Of a stretch of DNA of 64,000 bases, positions 34,550 to 47,700 are shown one piece after another. The stretch spans positions 13,735,866 to 13,799,865 of the forward strand of contig JACGWO010000011.1 in assembly GCA_034509735.1 (NCBI GenBank). Direction: 5' to 3'. A model generated the notes under the pieces. The model saw nothing but the letters and a program-made list of their open reading frames with translations, ran no database searches and had not been told where the DNA came from. Both the position numbers and the translations under genes were made by a program. The DNA comes from Sesamum alatum. Its lineage: Eukaryota; Streptophyta; Magnoliopsida; Lamiales; Pedaliaceae. Numbering within the stretch: position 1 is the stretch's first letter; each line of letters opens with the position of its first letter.

Positions 34550-35000
34550 TGAATTTCCCATCATTTTTCATTGGGCGCCAAAATGAAATATTGGATTTCA
34601 GTTTAGAACGGTGTTTAGTTTTCACCTACCGTGCCTAATTCAAATTTCTCTCATTTTTTTGGATTGGCCGCCATATTTGAAATATTGTATCTCAAATAGG
34701 AACGGTCAGTGTAAAAGTTGACCGTTCCTAATTCAAATTTCCCTCATTTTTTTTAATTAGCCGTCATAATTAAAATATTGTACCTCAAATAGGAACGGTC
34801 CCTTTAATATTTGACCATTTGAATTCAAATTTCCCTCATTTTTTTTAATTAGCCGCCATATTTGGAAAATTGTACCTTAAATAGGAACAGTCCTGATAAA
34901 TTTTGACCGTTCCTAATTCAAATTATCTCGTTGTTTTTGGTTTGGCACCTATTCAAATAGTTGTACCTGTATTAGGAAAGGTTGTTAGAATCAAACATCC
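34550..35000. repeat. About five tandem copies of a 93-bp unit
   Basis: 'caaatttccctcattttttt' type phrases start at 34641, 34734, 34826 and 34919, with an earlier diverged copy. Each unit includes TAGGAACGGTC and GACCGTTCCTA facing each other, so hairpins are possible. It lies between the two CACTA genes. Confidence 0.85.
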
Positions 35001-35111
35001 GTACCTATTTTTCAAATTTATTCTGATTTCTTAGAATAATCAAAATACATCTATCAAATACAATTTTTACAATATTTGTAATGAAAAAAATACAGATTTT
35101 TTTTGAAAAAT

Positions 35112-38100
35112 TTAATAAGTCTCGTCATTAGACTCAGCCTCGTCAAAGCTATCTTCATCTTGATCTTCGGATTCACTGTCTGGCGAGCGCAATGGCCCTG
35201 CTCCATGATCAACGACCAATTTTATTCCCGTTGGGTCATGCAGTTCAAATGTTTGGTTATCTATTACAACATCTGGATTAGGTACAACTTCATCCATCTG
35301 ATAGGCAACCTCGATCTTTCGCTAGTCATCGATTACTCTTCGAGCCTTGATTTTGCAAACAGCTTTCCAGTCGACTTTGTCCTTCTTCATGCTCGGGTAA
35401 TCCGCGTAGTATACTTGTACTGCTTGTTGTGCCAGTATGAATGGTTCATTCTTTTGGTAGAGCTTTTTTGAAGTTGACATCAACGACGTGATAACGAGGG
35501 TGTATCTTCATGCCTATGACCGGATTGGCCCAACGATAATTAAACAGTACAATGTGCATGTTCGGAATTAGTGAGTAATCTAGCTGAATTATCTCTTCCA
35601 AAATTCCATAAAAGTTAGAATCCGTGTCTGTATATGATGAGCTTTTGACACAAACACCACAATTCATTGTTGACTTCCTGACATTGTGACGTTCAGTGTG
35701 GAAATTGAAGCCATTGACGAAGTAAGATGGATATGTCGTCACTTCTGCTCTTGGGCCCCAATAATGCAACTTCAACAATTCCTCGTTATTGTGATTCAAT
35801 TCGGGTTTCACCTGCAATTAATGATATATATAGCAATTGAACCAATCATTACAAATTAATGAGCATATCGCATTTACAAGAAATCGATGATACTTACACG
35901 AGCCTTGAACCAATCCTTGAATTGTGTCACCACTAGTTGATCAATTATCGGGTCCTCCGAATTGTGTTGCTCAAACAGTTCATTCAGGAATGACCTGTTA
36001 TAGTAAAACTGATAGTTATAAACATACATGTAATTGAAATTGAAATGATTCATACGAGATAATTACGTTTGTATAAGACACTTACTCGTAGTACGGTGCA
36101 ACTACTTCACAATTACACAAGATGTATGTCTCGATAGCATGAAGTTCCTCCCCGCTCAGCCATCTATTCTTCGAGGCTCCACTTGCTCGGCCTGGGTAAT
36201 TGAAAATGGACCGAACTATTCGATCTTCATTGCTCGTGAGATCATCGTTCCGTCCGGATCTGTTTCGCTTGCAGAGAATGTGCGGTTCGAAGTAGTGAGA
36301 GGAGAAAAGTCCGATTTCTTTGACAATATAAGCCTATACAATTGACGCCACGACGTGTGCTTTGTTTTTCACATTTTTCTTCAAATCGCGTAGGAATTTA
36401 TTCATATGACAATTTATTAAAATGTAAATAATAAATATATATTTAACAGTATTAATTATTTAATTACCTTTCAAATGGGTACATCCACCTGTATTGCACG
36501 GGCCCCCCAACGCGCGCCTCATATGGAAGGTGAACACTTAGATGCTCCATTGAGTCGAAAAAGGAAGGAGGAAAAATTTTCTCGTGGTTGCACATGATGA
36601 CGGCTACACTATCTTCCAATTCTTTTACCTTGGCCACATCTAGTGTTGTTGAGCATAGGATCTGGAATAGAAGGCTCACTTCCGCCAAGGCCCCCCACAC
36701 GTGCTCTGGAAGCATTTCACGGAAAGCAACCGGAATCAATTTCTGCATGAATACATGACAATCATGGCTCTTCTTGCCGTGCGTCCTCAACTCCTTCAGG
36801 TCGACGCAACGGGCCAAGGTAGAGGCATACCCATCAGGAAATCTAAGACAACGAATCCACTCATATATCTTCTTCTTTTGCTCCTTCGTCAGTGTATATA
36901 CCGCCTTTGGCATCACGTTCGGTCTCCTTTCGTCCACCTCAAGCTCCGGCCGATTACATATGATCTTCAGATCCTTCCGTGCATTCAGATTGTCCTTCGT
37001 TTTTCCCTAGATGTCCATCACAGTCTTGAATATATTATCGAACACATTCTTCTCAATATGCATGACATAAAGATTGTTTTGTATCAGATGTGCCCCCCAG
37101 TATTCAAGCTCCCAGAATATGCTTTTCTTCGTCCACTTATGGTCGACACCGTAGTCTTTCGGTTCACTCAACGGTTGTTCGACAGCCACACTAAATGCAT
37201 CGACACGGGTTCGGATCTGTTCTCCAGTCAGCCTCGAACGTGTAACCTTCCTCTCCATTCAATTTTTAGTGAAGGCTTTCTTGTTCCTGCGATAAGGATG
37301 AACCGGTGGTAGGAATTGCCTGTGGCAGTCAAAATAGCATGCCTTCCGACCATGCTGTAAATAGAATGCCCGTGTGTCCTCCATACAAACTGGACACCCC
37401 ATAACACCGGCGGTACTCCATCCAGACGCCATACCATAAGCAGGAAGGTCGTTCACTGTCCACATCAATGCGGAATGCATCATGAATGCCTGGTTTGTCG
37501 CAGTATCGTGCGTACGTACACCCACATGCCATAAATTATGCAACTCCTGGATCAACGACTCTAAGTAGACATCGATAAGACGTTTGAGATTTGATGGGCC
37601 AGGGATCACCATCGTTAGGAACATATACTCAGACTTCATGCACATTCCCGGTGGGAGATTGTACGGTGTAAGTATCACGGGCCAACATGAGTAAGTTTTA
37701 CCATACTGGCCGTGTGGTGCAAACCCATCCGTGCACAACCCAAGTCTAACATTCCTCGATTCAGCTGCAAAATCAGGAGACGTCCGGTCAAAATGTTTCC
37801 AAGCCTCTACATTGAACGGATGACACATGGATCCTTCCTCTGTCTGATGACTCGCATGCCAAGTCATATACTCTGCTATGACCTCCGACGCATACAACCT
37901 CTGCAGCCGAAGGGTAATCGGTAGATACCTAAGAATGACATACGGGGACTTCTTGCGTTTAGGATTTCTGTCCCTGGTGGGCTTGTACCTAGCGTCTCCA
38001 CAGAACTTGCAATATTCCAAATCAATATCGTCCTTCCAGTACAACATGCAACCATTTTTGCAAGCATCAATCTTCTAAACTGGTAAACCCATTATCAATT

Positions 38101-38808
38101 TTTTCGTATTGTAATAATCGGCGGGGAAAGTGTGATCACGGGGCATTACACTATCAGTCCACTGGCATAACGATCATATGTATGCTCGAAAAAACCCCCT
38201 TCGGCCTTGATATTCACCAAAGAGGCAATTGACGCCAATTGAGATGTGGTGCAGCCATTCCACAAAGGTTGGTCCGCAGCATGAACTACATCAAAAAAAC
38301 GGTCTGATAAGCCAGACACATAATCATAGGCCCTGGATCGTAATATGAACTAGGACCCACATCAGATGGACAATACCGAGTACCATCATCAATCGGTCCC
38401 TGCTGGTTGTACGAAGACCAGAATGACGGCCCGGCGGCATCGAATACCATCCTCTACGCCCAATCCATCTGAGCCGCATCACCCCAATGCGAACTACCCT
38501 CCTCCTGAACGGGTGGCGTTTGTTGCTGCTGCACAGGGGGCCCTGTCAATGCTTCAAAGTATTCCTGTACCCTCTCATCACCATGCGAAGTCCAATTGTA
38601 ATACTCTGGCATAAACCCTTTCATACACAAATCAAAATTTACCTCGTCTGGTGTTTTGAACCGTTCGTTTTTGCACTTCCGGCAGGGACACTTAATCTTG
38701 TCCCCGTCCCTATATGTACGCTGGGACTGGGCCCATTCTAAAAATATAACACCATCCTCAAACTCCAGCGTCACACCCAAGACGTCTCGATCATACATCC
38801 ATTTCCTC
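35112..38808 (-). pseudogene. TNP2-type CACTA transposase, broken
   Basis: Minus strand. The Transpos_assoc domain is at 38454-38808: RKWMYDRDVLGVTLEF, then CPCRKCKNERFKT zinc-binding residues. After frameshifts, FFDVVHAADQPLWNGC (about 38290) begins the Transposase_21 core, open at 37259-38047, with LYWKDDIDLEYCKFCGDARY, TSPDFAAESRNVRLGLCTDGF and YSCWPVILTPYNLPP. The core continues at 37007-37258. The DUF4218 region has EQKKKIYEWIRCLRFPDGYAS and LPEHVWGALAEVSLLF (36464-36937). The C-terminal DUF4216 region is at 35446-35817 and an acidic tail ends at 35112. Stops and frameshifts near 38090, 37260, 37010 and 36350 disable it. TNP2 proteins cut the CACTA ends with gene 2 product. Confidence 0.85.
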
Positions 38809-39069
38809 AACTATCTTAACATGATTGGTCCTACGTATAATTCACAACAGTACGCAATGAAATGACGAGAGTAAATTATATATATAAATATATACATGCA
38901 AAAATAACAGAATTTTGCATACTTACCTGAGCAAAACACCTATCAATATCAATGCAAAATTTGCGTTCGGTAATTGATATGTTCGATTTTCCGTATAAAG
39001 AATCAAAGGGGGGAGTTACAACAAAATGAGTTGGAGAGTAAGTATAAGAACAATGACAAAGAAGGGGAC

Positions 39070-39741
39070 ATATATATAGAAAATATTGGAACGGGCATTG
39101 GAATATTATTTGGATCACAAAACTAGCCGTTGAAATATAGCCGTTGTTCCAGCTTTAGGAACGGTCTCAGGAGAGGACACAGGAACGGTAATATTACCGT
39201 TGTAATATAGCCGTTAGCGCATATTAGGAACGGTATGAGGCACACCCAAAATGACCGTTCCTACTTGGAGTACAATTTGGAACGGTACTTGTAACAATAT
39301 TTTACTTACTATATACCCATAATTTGGAACGGTAATTGCATTACATTTTTTTTCCATGGCGTAAAAGGGTCTTTTCTAGGATTACATGTTGGAATGTCAG
39401 TCCACCGGTCCAAACAGACCCGGTCTTTAGAACACATATAGTAATGGTAAGTATTCCCGGTCGGCGTGCCGTTCTAAATCTCACACATGTGTTCCAAATT
39501 GAAGTCCAAAATATATCAGGTCCCCTTTAGGAACGGTTGTAGGTGTACAAATTGGCTCACCATTTTTTACACTCTAATAGGAACGGTCGGTCCGTTCCTA
39601 TTAATTTGTATTACAATTAGCACGACTGTGACGTCATCAATGGTTTACCGTTCCACAACTTTTCCTACAATCGTTCCTATTTGGAACAGTAACTGGAACG
39701 GTTGTCTCTATCCATTCCTATTCCCGCATTTTTTTGTAGTA
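39070..39741. repeat. Right subterminal repeats and terminus of the inner CACTA element
   Basis: Many GGAACGGT and ACCGTTCCTA copies up to the end TTTTTTTGTAGTA. They mirror the left side and include a perfect ACGGTCGGTCCGT-like inverted pair near 39585. Confidence 0.85.
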
Positions 39742-39831
39742 ATAAGAATAACCATTAAAGATGGTGTATCGTTCAATCAGGTCATCTAATTCTAAATCTT
39801 ACCATCTGATATAATTTAATTGACACATTCT

Positions 39832-39856
39832 TATATATATATATATATATATATAT
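39832..39856. repeat. AT microsatellite
   Basis: About twelve AT units in the right arm of the outer CACTA element. Confidence 0.8.
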
Positions 39857-39929
39857 TTAAATTTGTATGAATTGGGTGCCTGAAATTTAAAATATTGTAC
39901 TTGAAAATATAAGTTTTTGAAAGTGAACA

Positions 39930-40499
39930 AATTTTGTAACGGTTTTGTCTACGGTTTTTAAATATTAATTTCTTGAACAGATTTTGGTACAGACTTTGGG
40001 ACGGCCAATTAATTAGAAGGAATCCCCTCAAAATTTTTAAATTTTCCACCAAAATTTTGTACCGGTATTTTATGTGGCTCGGGAACGGCTTGTCTTATTT
40101 TTACAAACCGTTACAAAATAATAAGACAGTGCGAAAAACCATATCAAATTAGTAACGACCGATGTTTTTGGAACGACGTTTTTACATTTATATATTTGGA
40201 ATGGTGTTTCGTACATCCTTTGGACCGGTTCACTTGAGGAAAAAATTGAACCGTCCCAATATTCATACATAATTGCAAAAGCCGTTACAAGTTTGTGACG
40301 GTGTGAATTTTTGTATCGGCTTTTGTTATACATGTATATAACGGCTTTTGTATCGATTTGACCGTTACAAAAAGATAAATTTTTTTGGGGTTTCAAAATG
40401 ACGTCATGAAAATTTTTTCGTTACAAAATGGTGGCAAAAACCGTGTGTATTTGGCCGTTCCAAAAAAGCCATTATAAATCCCTTATTTTTATTGTAGTT
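39930..40499. repeat. Right subterminal repeats and terminus of the outer CACTA element
   Basis: Repeated GTAACGG and CCGTTACAAA words, like those at 25290-25860 and unlike the AGGAACGGT words just to the left. This change of motif marks the return to the outer element. Confidence 0.75.
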
Positions 40500-40606
40500 A
40501 TATAACGTTTACTACTCGTCCCATAATTCACTAACCATGGTTGGTGATTATAGACATTATTAGATGGTGCGAAATTGATAATGATATTTAAATTGGTATA
40601 ATTATA

Positions 40607-40883
40607 GGGATAATTACATTTATACCACTGACCTATGAATGGTTTACACAAACCACGCCCCTTTTGTATAATTATAGAAATCACCCTTGACAACTAAAAA
40701 GTAGGGGTAATTTGTGTAATAATGTTAACGTTTTTGGGGGTTGTATGGGTAATTTTTTAAAAAGTAGAGGGTGATTTGTATAGATGATGTTGATATATAA
40801 TGGGTGTAAGTGTAATTATCCGAAAAATAGGAATGATTTGTGTAAATAAATTATAGATTAGGGAATGTAAATGTAATTATCCC
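40607..40883. mobile_element. Palindromic MITE, 277 bp
   Basis: Ends GGGATAATTACATTTATACC and, inverted, GGGATAATTACATTTAC. Flanks TAATTATA and TAACTATA match at 7 of 8 bases. Non-coding; it lies downstream of the GLR gene's 3' end. Confidence 0.65.
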
Positions 40884-41175
40884 TAACTATAAAAAATAGA
40901 GACTTCTAATGTACACTCGAAAGAAAAAAAAAAAAGGCAAAAGAAAAACTGATTACACTCTCTGCAGCCAGCTTGATTCTCACCATGATTGGAAAAACTA
41001 TTTATTTGAATCAACATAGACAAGAAATGGGTTCTCCCAATTTCTATTATTCTGAAAATTTGCAGCATATATACATCAAACATGAATAATGGAACACTAA
41101 TTACATAGATATATGTACAAGGAGAATGCCCCACGGACAACTAACAACTTACATAGAACAAATGTCTTAATTGCA

Positions 41176-41712
41176 CTATGAGTTTCTCTCCTCATTACTC
41201 TCAATTCTCATTCCTAAATTTTGAGCATAAGAAGTTTCATTACTCGGGCAAATTTCATGGAGTTCCACCTCTCCAAGAACACCTGCATCTGTGTCTTCTC
41301 CAAGATTACTCACATTGTTCTGCACCGGTTCATGAAATTCTTCATCCTGTCTACCTTGTCTTGAATCTCCATCATCGGCACTAGCATTCTCAATCGAACT
41401 AATTTGTGAGGTCTTAGAATGCAAGAAACTGTGGATAAAATGTTCGGCCTTGTTTGTAACTTTTCGTCCAATTGTCGTCTCTGAGCAGAAAAGGGACAAT
41501 ATAGTTACTGATCCTATAATAAGGAAGAGGCCGGCAAAGTCATACAACGTAAGACTGGATGTCTGTTGTGAGATCGTCGAGGAAAGTGGATCCTGGGAAG
41601 AGTATCCAGGTCCGAAATTTTCCTGTTCAATGGCCGTCATGTTTGGACCTTGAGTAACATCCATGATTGCCTTTGAGAAATGAGAAACTAAGGGAGATTC
41701 GCGGGGAAAAGC
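41176..41712 (-). CDS. GLR exon 5: end of S2, M4 and cytosolic tail
   Basis: The acceptor TTGTTCAG precedes AFPRESPLVSHFSKAIMDVT, the standard junction of this family. M4 is LYDFAGLFLIIGSVTILSLF. A 103-residue polar, acidic tail follows, rich in S, N and E, without a recognised domain. Confidence 0.9.
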   Translation of the reverse strand, partial: AFPRESPLVSHFSKAIMDVTQGPNMTAIEQENFGPGYSSQDPLSSTISQQTSSLTLYDFAGLFLIIGSVTILSLFCSETTIGRKVTNKAEHFIHSFLHSKTSQISSIENASADDGDSRQGRQDEEFHEPVQNNVSNLGEDTDAGVLGEVELHEICPSNETSYAQNLGMRIESNEERNS

Positions 41713-44700
41713 CTGAACAAAGATAAAAAGTTATAAGACCTATTTGCTATTTTACAAAGATAAAGGACTAAAACATCAAAATACAAAAGATAAAGGATGA
41801 AAATTTACTTCCATGCTTGCAAAAATTGACCAATGCGAACAAAAACCCCAAATTTTTAAAAGCACATGCTTTTTTCCAGCATATTTGCAAACTCCAAGGA
41901 CTAAAGGACCAAAATCGCGAAAATTTTAAAAGTTACAGGACTTATTTGCTACCCTAGAAAAATAAAAGACTACAACGCCAAAATATAAAAGATACAAGAA
42001 CGAAAAATACATTTAAGCCAGCCTAATTGAGATGTTGATGAATATCGGTAAGTTGAAAAATGTATCTTGTCTAGCTCTCGTATGATCCATAAAATCCCCT
42101 TACATAATACAATCTCACTACATAAAAGCTTATTCTTAAGGGTAAATTACAACCACCTATCCTGAAATTTGACATAATTACAAATACCTCCTTATTATTT
42201 AAAAAATTACAAATACCTCCCTTAGGTTTGTAATTTCTATACTTAAAAGAGATTACTTGTATGCGTGGGCAAAATGCTTTTTTGGTCCCTTAAGATTATG
42301 GCATTATTTGTTTTGGTACCACAACTTAGGTAGGTGGTTTTTTTAGTCCCATAAAACACGTTTTTTAGTTTTTTTTGGTCCCAACACATGACATTTTGGG
42401 ACCAAAAAAACTGAAAAACGTGTTTTATGGGACTAAAACAACTACCTACATTTGGGACCAAAAACACTAAAAACGTATTTTATGAGACTAAAACAACCAC
42501 CTACCTAAGTTGTGGTACCAAAACAAATAAGGCTAAATTGCATTTTCTACCCCGTATATTGGGGGGTGGCAAAATAAGGACCATATGTAAAGGGGTGGCA
42601 AATAGTACCCCCAAATTTAATTTTTTTTTGCAATTACAGGACTCCGGCCACCGGATTTTCAAAAGTGGCCGGAAATTGATGACATGGACTAAAATTAGGG
42701 CTTTTTTTATTCGCTGACATGGTATTTTATTTAAAATTATAATTCCAACTAAGCAAATGACTGGGAAAGCCCTAAAATATTATGTCAGCGAAAGCCCTAA
42801 AAAAATCCTAAAAAAAGCCCTAATTTTAGTCCATGTCATCAATTTCCGGTCACTTTTGAAAATCCGGTGGCCGGAGTCCTGTAATTGCCAAAAAAAATTA
42901 AATTTGGGGGTACTATTTGCCACCCCTTTACATATGGTCCTTATTTTGCCACCCCCCCTAATATACGGGGCAGAAAATGCAATTTAGCCAAACAAATAAT
43001 ACTCTAATCCTACGGTACCAAAAAAATATTTTACCTTGTATGTGTTGATCCTAAACTGAGGAAATAGAGATTTGTTCATGTTGAATGTAATTGTGAGGTT
43101 ATTCTCATATAGTTTTGTGGGAAGAATCATCATCTACTTGATAAGTTGAGAATGAAAAAACTTACAAAGGCGAAACCACCGGTCTTGTACGTTGGCCCGA
43201 CCATTTTGTACTGAGAATCGTATTTGTTGAGGAAAAGCTTCATGTAAGGAATCTCATCAAATATGGCATCTATGCCTCCTTTTTTGCTTCCCAAGGACAT
43301 AGCATTATGGTAATCTTCGACTGCAGAGTATGTCCTGAGCCTTGATGCGCTAATATGTAGTTGCTCTATCAAAAATTCTTTCATGAAGGAACCCTCCTGA
43401 CAACCGATATAGTAATTATCGGAAAATGCAAACTTTAACTGATCAACTGTTAGAATTGCTGATAAGTTAGCCGTGTAGCTTTGCATTAGAATGAATGCCA
43501 TGAACAGCCAAAACACCAACACGAACAAAGACCAGTTGTTTGAGACCATATTCCCTGCCCAAATTAGTACAAGAGAGAAAAGATGTTAATTTTGAATCAT
43601 AAGGTGGGAAAGCTTAGAATTGAGTGTAAGAAATCATCTTACTTTCAGGGAAAGCAAGAACTGCTACTGGAGACCAATAAACCATTCTAGGGCGTTCCCT
43701 GTTTGCGCTTAACGAATCCGTGCCTTCGCTAGTAACACGACGTTCCAATATGTGAAGAACTATTCCCATCAAAATACATGCCACGATTATTGCCAACCAA
43801 AGATCCCACCTCAATGGCTTGACGAAGATCCACATGTCAAATGGCTTCTTATTTTTAACTACTAGAATGACTCCTGATTCAGAATAGGGGAGCGAGAAAT
43901 CAACATATGCTGCTCGTGGAGCCCAAATGGTCGTATCCCCGACTACCATATCAAATTTCTAGTTTGAAAAAAAGAGAAGTTGGATGAAAACGATAGCTAT
44001 CTCTTTAAGTATGCATCTTTATCACAGGTAATAAGGACTAGAAAACAAAGAAAATTAACACAAGTTGAGGCCAAAATTACCTGAGGTATCTGATGCAACA
44101 TGTCGTCATAGCTCCAATCAATATTTCTTGTATCATTATAATGATAAAATTCATAATTGATCCGAAAAGGCAACACCTCCAATGTAGCCAAGAAGATATC
44201 TATTGAAAATCCAGTTGCATTCGTATGTCCTGTTGCAGGATCAATAATCACATTAACAAATTCCGTGAATCCATGTTTCCAAGGAATTCCAACTCTGAGG
44301 ATCCCAGTCGCAGGGATAGCCCAACCCTTTGGTCGTATAGTAGAATCTCCGGGCCACGTGATACTTTTGAGTTCTTTCGTTGATGTCGAGTACATTGTTT
44401 CACCAATTGAATTCAGCTCTCTTGTTATTCCTCTATCTTGTGTCCAATATCCTACACTTTTTTCTCCATTTCCAATGATATTGAATATCTCAAATGCAGA
44501 TTGCTTTAGTTTCCCATCAACTAATTGAAAATCTCCACTCAAACCTCTAAATTTTATGCTTGATAATTCATTGAGAAGTTGGGGGCCAAATGTTGAGATT
44601 CTCAAATATCTCTTGTCCGTCCCATTACCAGTTAGATCCATATCAAATAACGTGGAATTCACCGGTGCAATCTTCTCCATTGCAATAGCTAATGCAGTCA

Positions 44701-47700
44701 CTGCATCATAAGCCCATAAGCCGTAAATGTTTAGTTCCATTGTTGGACTTGTAGTAGTGCTCTTGAGTATCATATTTCTTCTCCACCTTTCTTGAAAACT
44801 TTCAAGATCTCTTGATCGCGATACGTAAGGCCTTATGCCTAGAACTCCTTGCATCGAATCACGAGTGACAGAATCCATGGAGTTCACAAAGTTGGATAAA
44901 CTATCAGTGATTATCCACGCAAACCCTTCACTCATAACTCCTATTTTTTTAGCAAGATTGAACAGACGAAAACCAAGATTAGGGTTCATGTGAACTACAA
45001 AGACCCTCGTCTGCTTTGTTGTTAACTTGTTCAATTCTTTCAAAAGATGATCATCCTCAGCTGAACTAGGAAACGCAATCATGTACGCTACCCTAATTTC
45101 AACCTCTTGAAACGCCTTATTCATATAAGAAAGAAACTGATTACCATAATCGGTGTCCTCGTACAAAACAACAACCTCTTGCCATTCAAATCCCTGGCAA
45201 ATCGTTGCAAGTGCCTGTGTTTGAATAGCATCATCCGGTGTTGCCCTGACGAAGTAGGGGTTTTCTTTATAGGAGAGAGCCGAAATTCTTGCAGTGAAGG
45301 AGATCATCGGCACATGAACTTTTTCTCCTAGCTCTGCAAAGAATGTTTCTTCTGTTGAATCCTGTGGCCCTAAAATCCCATGCACTTGTTCATGCTCCAT
45401 CAACTCTAGAACTGCACAAAAGATTCAAATACATATACAATCTTGCTGGTGATGATAGGGACATTTCATGAACACAAATCAGACGTTCATGGAGACAAGG
45501 GCATACAATAATGCAGACCAAAGAAACGAAGTGGTATTTATCATTTTAAACGCTATTACTAATACCAGGGATTAAATACATTTTTGGTGTTGTAACTTAG
45601 GTTATTTGGCGTTTTTGTCCTTTAAATTTCTAGAGTACCATTTTCGTCCTACATCCTTTTAATTTTCGTGATTTTCGCCGGATTTCACCTCCACCGATGA
45701 GAAGGTTGAACTCTGGCAAAGAAAAACTAAACTCTGGCAAAAGATAGAACTAAAATGCTACCCTAGAAATTTAAAGGACAAAAATTCTAGGAAAAATGAG
45801 CAAACAAGAACAGTAGACCCAATTTTAAAATGTTACGTGAGATGCACATACATGCATTTTTTCGATGGAGATGCACAGTGAAATCCGGCGGGAAAAAAAG
45901 AAAAAAAAGAAAGATAAAATGATGTACGCAGCACCATAATATTATCCTGAAAAATTGAAGGACGGAAGCGTTAAATAAATTAGACTAAGAGACCGAAAAT
46001 GCATTGAAGCCCTAATATCAGTCCCGCGGATTGCATGATTATGGTGACTCCTTTCCTTTCCATTTTCTTTTCTATTCTCCTTTGTTTATAGCAAGTTTTT
46101 TTTTATGTAAAGTTCTTGCTAGATAATTTTATAGTCATACTTTTGTTAACTATTTTTAGTATTTTGAATAATATCTGGTAATATCGTGACGTGGTATTTT
46201 AGTTTATACAAACAAATACGTACCTACTCAGTGAAAGAGTTCTAACATGACATATATGTTTTAGATCAAGAAAACTGGTCAATATCATCTATAGTTTTTT
46301 AGGGTAAATACAATAACCTCCTTGAGTTTTGTCTCATTGTTTGAAAAATTACAAATACCTTCCTGAAATTTATAACCATCTAATAAATAACTCATTTCTA
46401 TATATTTTTGTGAGTAGACTGATCAAAATGCTCTTATACTCTGAATTATTTTTTATTTAATTTTTTAAAAATAATTTGGACTACAATGCGCAGGGAGAGG
46501 TTTCTTCAAGTGTTTTACACATAGGAGCAATAATATTTTAAAAATAATTTGGACTACAATGCGAAGATGGATGTAATTTACCCTATTTAATAGTTTTTCG
46601 TTTAAAAAAACGTCAAAATTTATTGCTCCACATCCTTCGTAATTTTATGTTATTTTATTTTATTTTTGGCTGACTGTCTATTAATCAACTCCTCAGCCAC
46701 ATGCAAATTAGTCTAAATTTGGTCAAGATACACCAATCAATTCATTTCTCTGAATTTACATAAGATATACCAATAAACCCATTTCTCCAATATCATTGAT
46801 ATAACAACTAATCAAAAGTTCACCTATCAAAAATTCAAAATGGATTTTCACTAAGTTTTCTGACATGGCTCGGTAGAACTTTCATATAAATCAACAGGAG
46901 CAATATGAGTTGTATTCAAGGTTAATTATGATGATTAAAAAAAATCATTGCCAATACTAATTAATAATGGCTGCGCGACGACTATTATATAGTTAGTTGT
47001 TGTTTTTACAAGTGATCTCAAAATATTAGCTATAAATAAATTAAAAACTATGATAAATCGTTTGGCTATAGGTATAAACCGCAACGAATGTTAATTAATC
47101 GTGGTCAACTTAAGTTTTTGCATCAATTTTGTTTTCCTATGGTAAATAGTATTGACTTGACATAAATTTTAAGCTGTAGTTTTTTTTTTTTTTAATGCGG
47201 CTAACATCTAGAAAATTAGGTTAAAAATAGATAAAACAAAGTCTACGTTGATTGTTCAACTACTACAAATATGAGGCTCTAATTAATTATTGTACGGTGA
47301 CCATTCATATGAAAAACCTAAGATGACAGATTAATTTTGGACATATATTCTTGAACGAGTCAAAATTTTCGTATCCATCACGTATATATATATATATATA
47401 TATATATATTGTATCAAGACAAAATATTTTTTTGGTATCGTTAAAAAATATCATTATCGTTTTCTGTATTGTAATTATGGCGAGTGACACTTTTAGTACC
47501 ATTAAACATGAAAATACGTCTTTTTAGACCCAAGTTAACGGCAGAGGCCACGCGCGGCTGTTAAACCCTGTTAGCTCACATGGGAACCATGTTTAATGGT
47601 ACGAAAAAAGCAGGGAAAAATATTTTTTTAATACCATTAAGAGGGAAAAAGATTATTTTGAGCAAGTTTGACCACAAATTATAAGAATTATTTTTTCTTT

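Larger units (their letters stand above)
29539..39741. mobile_element. Inner CACTA (En/Spm-type) element, 10.2 kb
   Basis: The left end is CACTACAAAAAAATGCAGG (29539). The right end, on the minus strand from 39741, is TACTACAAAAAAATGCGGG, so one terminal base has changed. It is flanked by a 3-bp ATA duplication (29536-29538 and 39742-39744), the size expected for CACTA elements. Both ends carry dense TAGGAACGGT-type subterminal repeats. Two minus-strand genes lie inside: gene 2 (30440-31993) and TNP2 (about 35112-38808). It inserted into the older outer CACTA element. All genes are frameshifted. Confidence 0.85.
25260..40499. mobile_element. Outer CACTA (En/Spm-type) element, interrupted
   Basis: The left end is CACTACAAAAAGAATA (25260). 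The right end, read on the minus strand from 40499, is AACTACAATAAAAATAAG, with the first C changed. Both ends are followed by many GTAACGGC-type subterminal repeats (25290-25860 and about 39930-40480), which differ from the TAGGAACGGT repeats of the inner element. It keeps a gene-2 copy (26068-27544), its AT-rich leader (27600-28880) and the GC-rich block (28905-28995). The homologue of the TNP2 gene is missing. The inner CACTA element sits at 29539-39741. Flanks ATG and ATA do not match perfectly, as expected with decay. Confidence 0.65.

Noticed and set aside
36701..37312. 203-codon plus-strand open frame
   Set aside because: Antisense of the TNP2 pseudogene, whose minus-strand frames carry the conserved transposase motifs.
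44157..45331. Plus-strand open frames opposite the GLR gene (44157-44528, 45107-45331)
   Set aside because: Antisense shadows of GLR exon 2; no homology and no start context.
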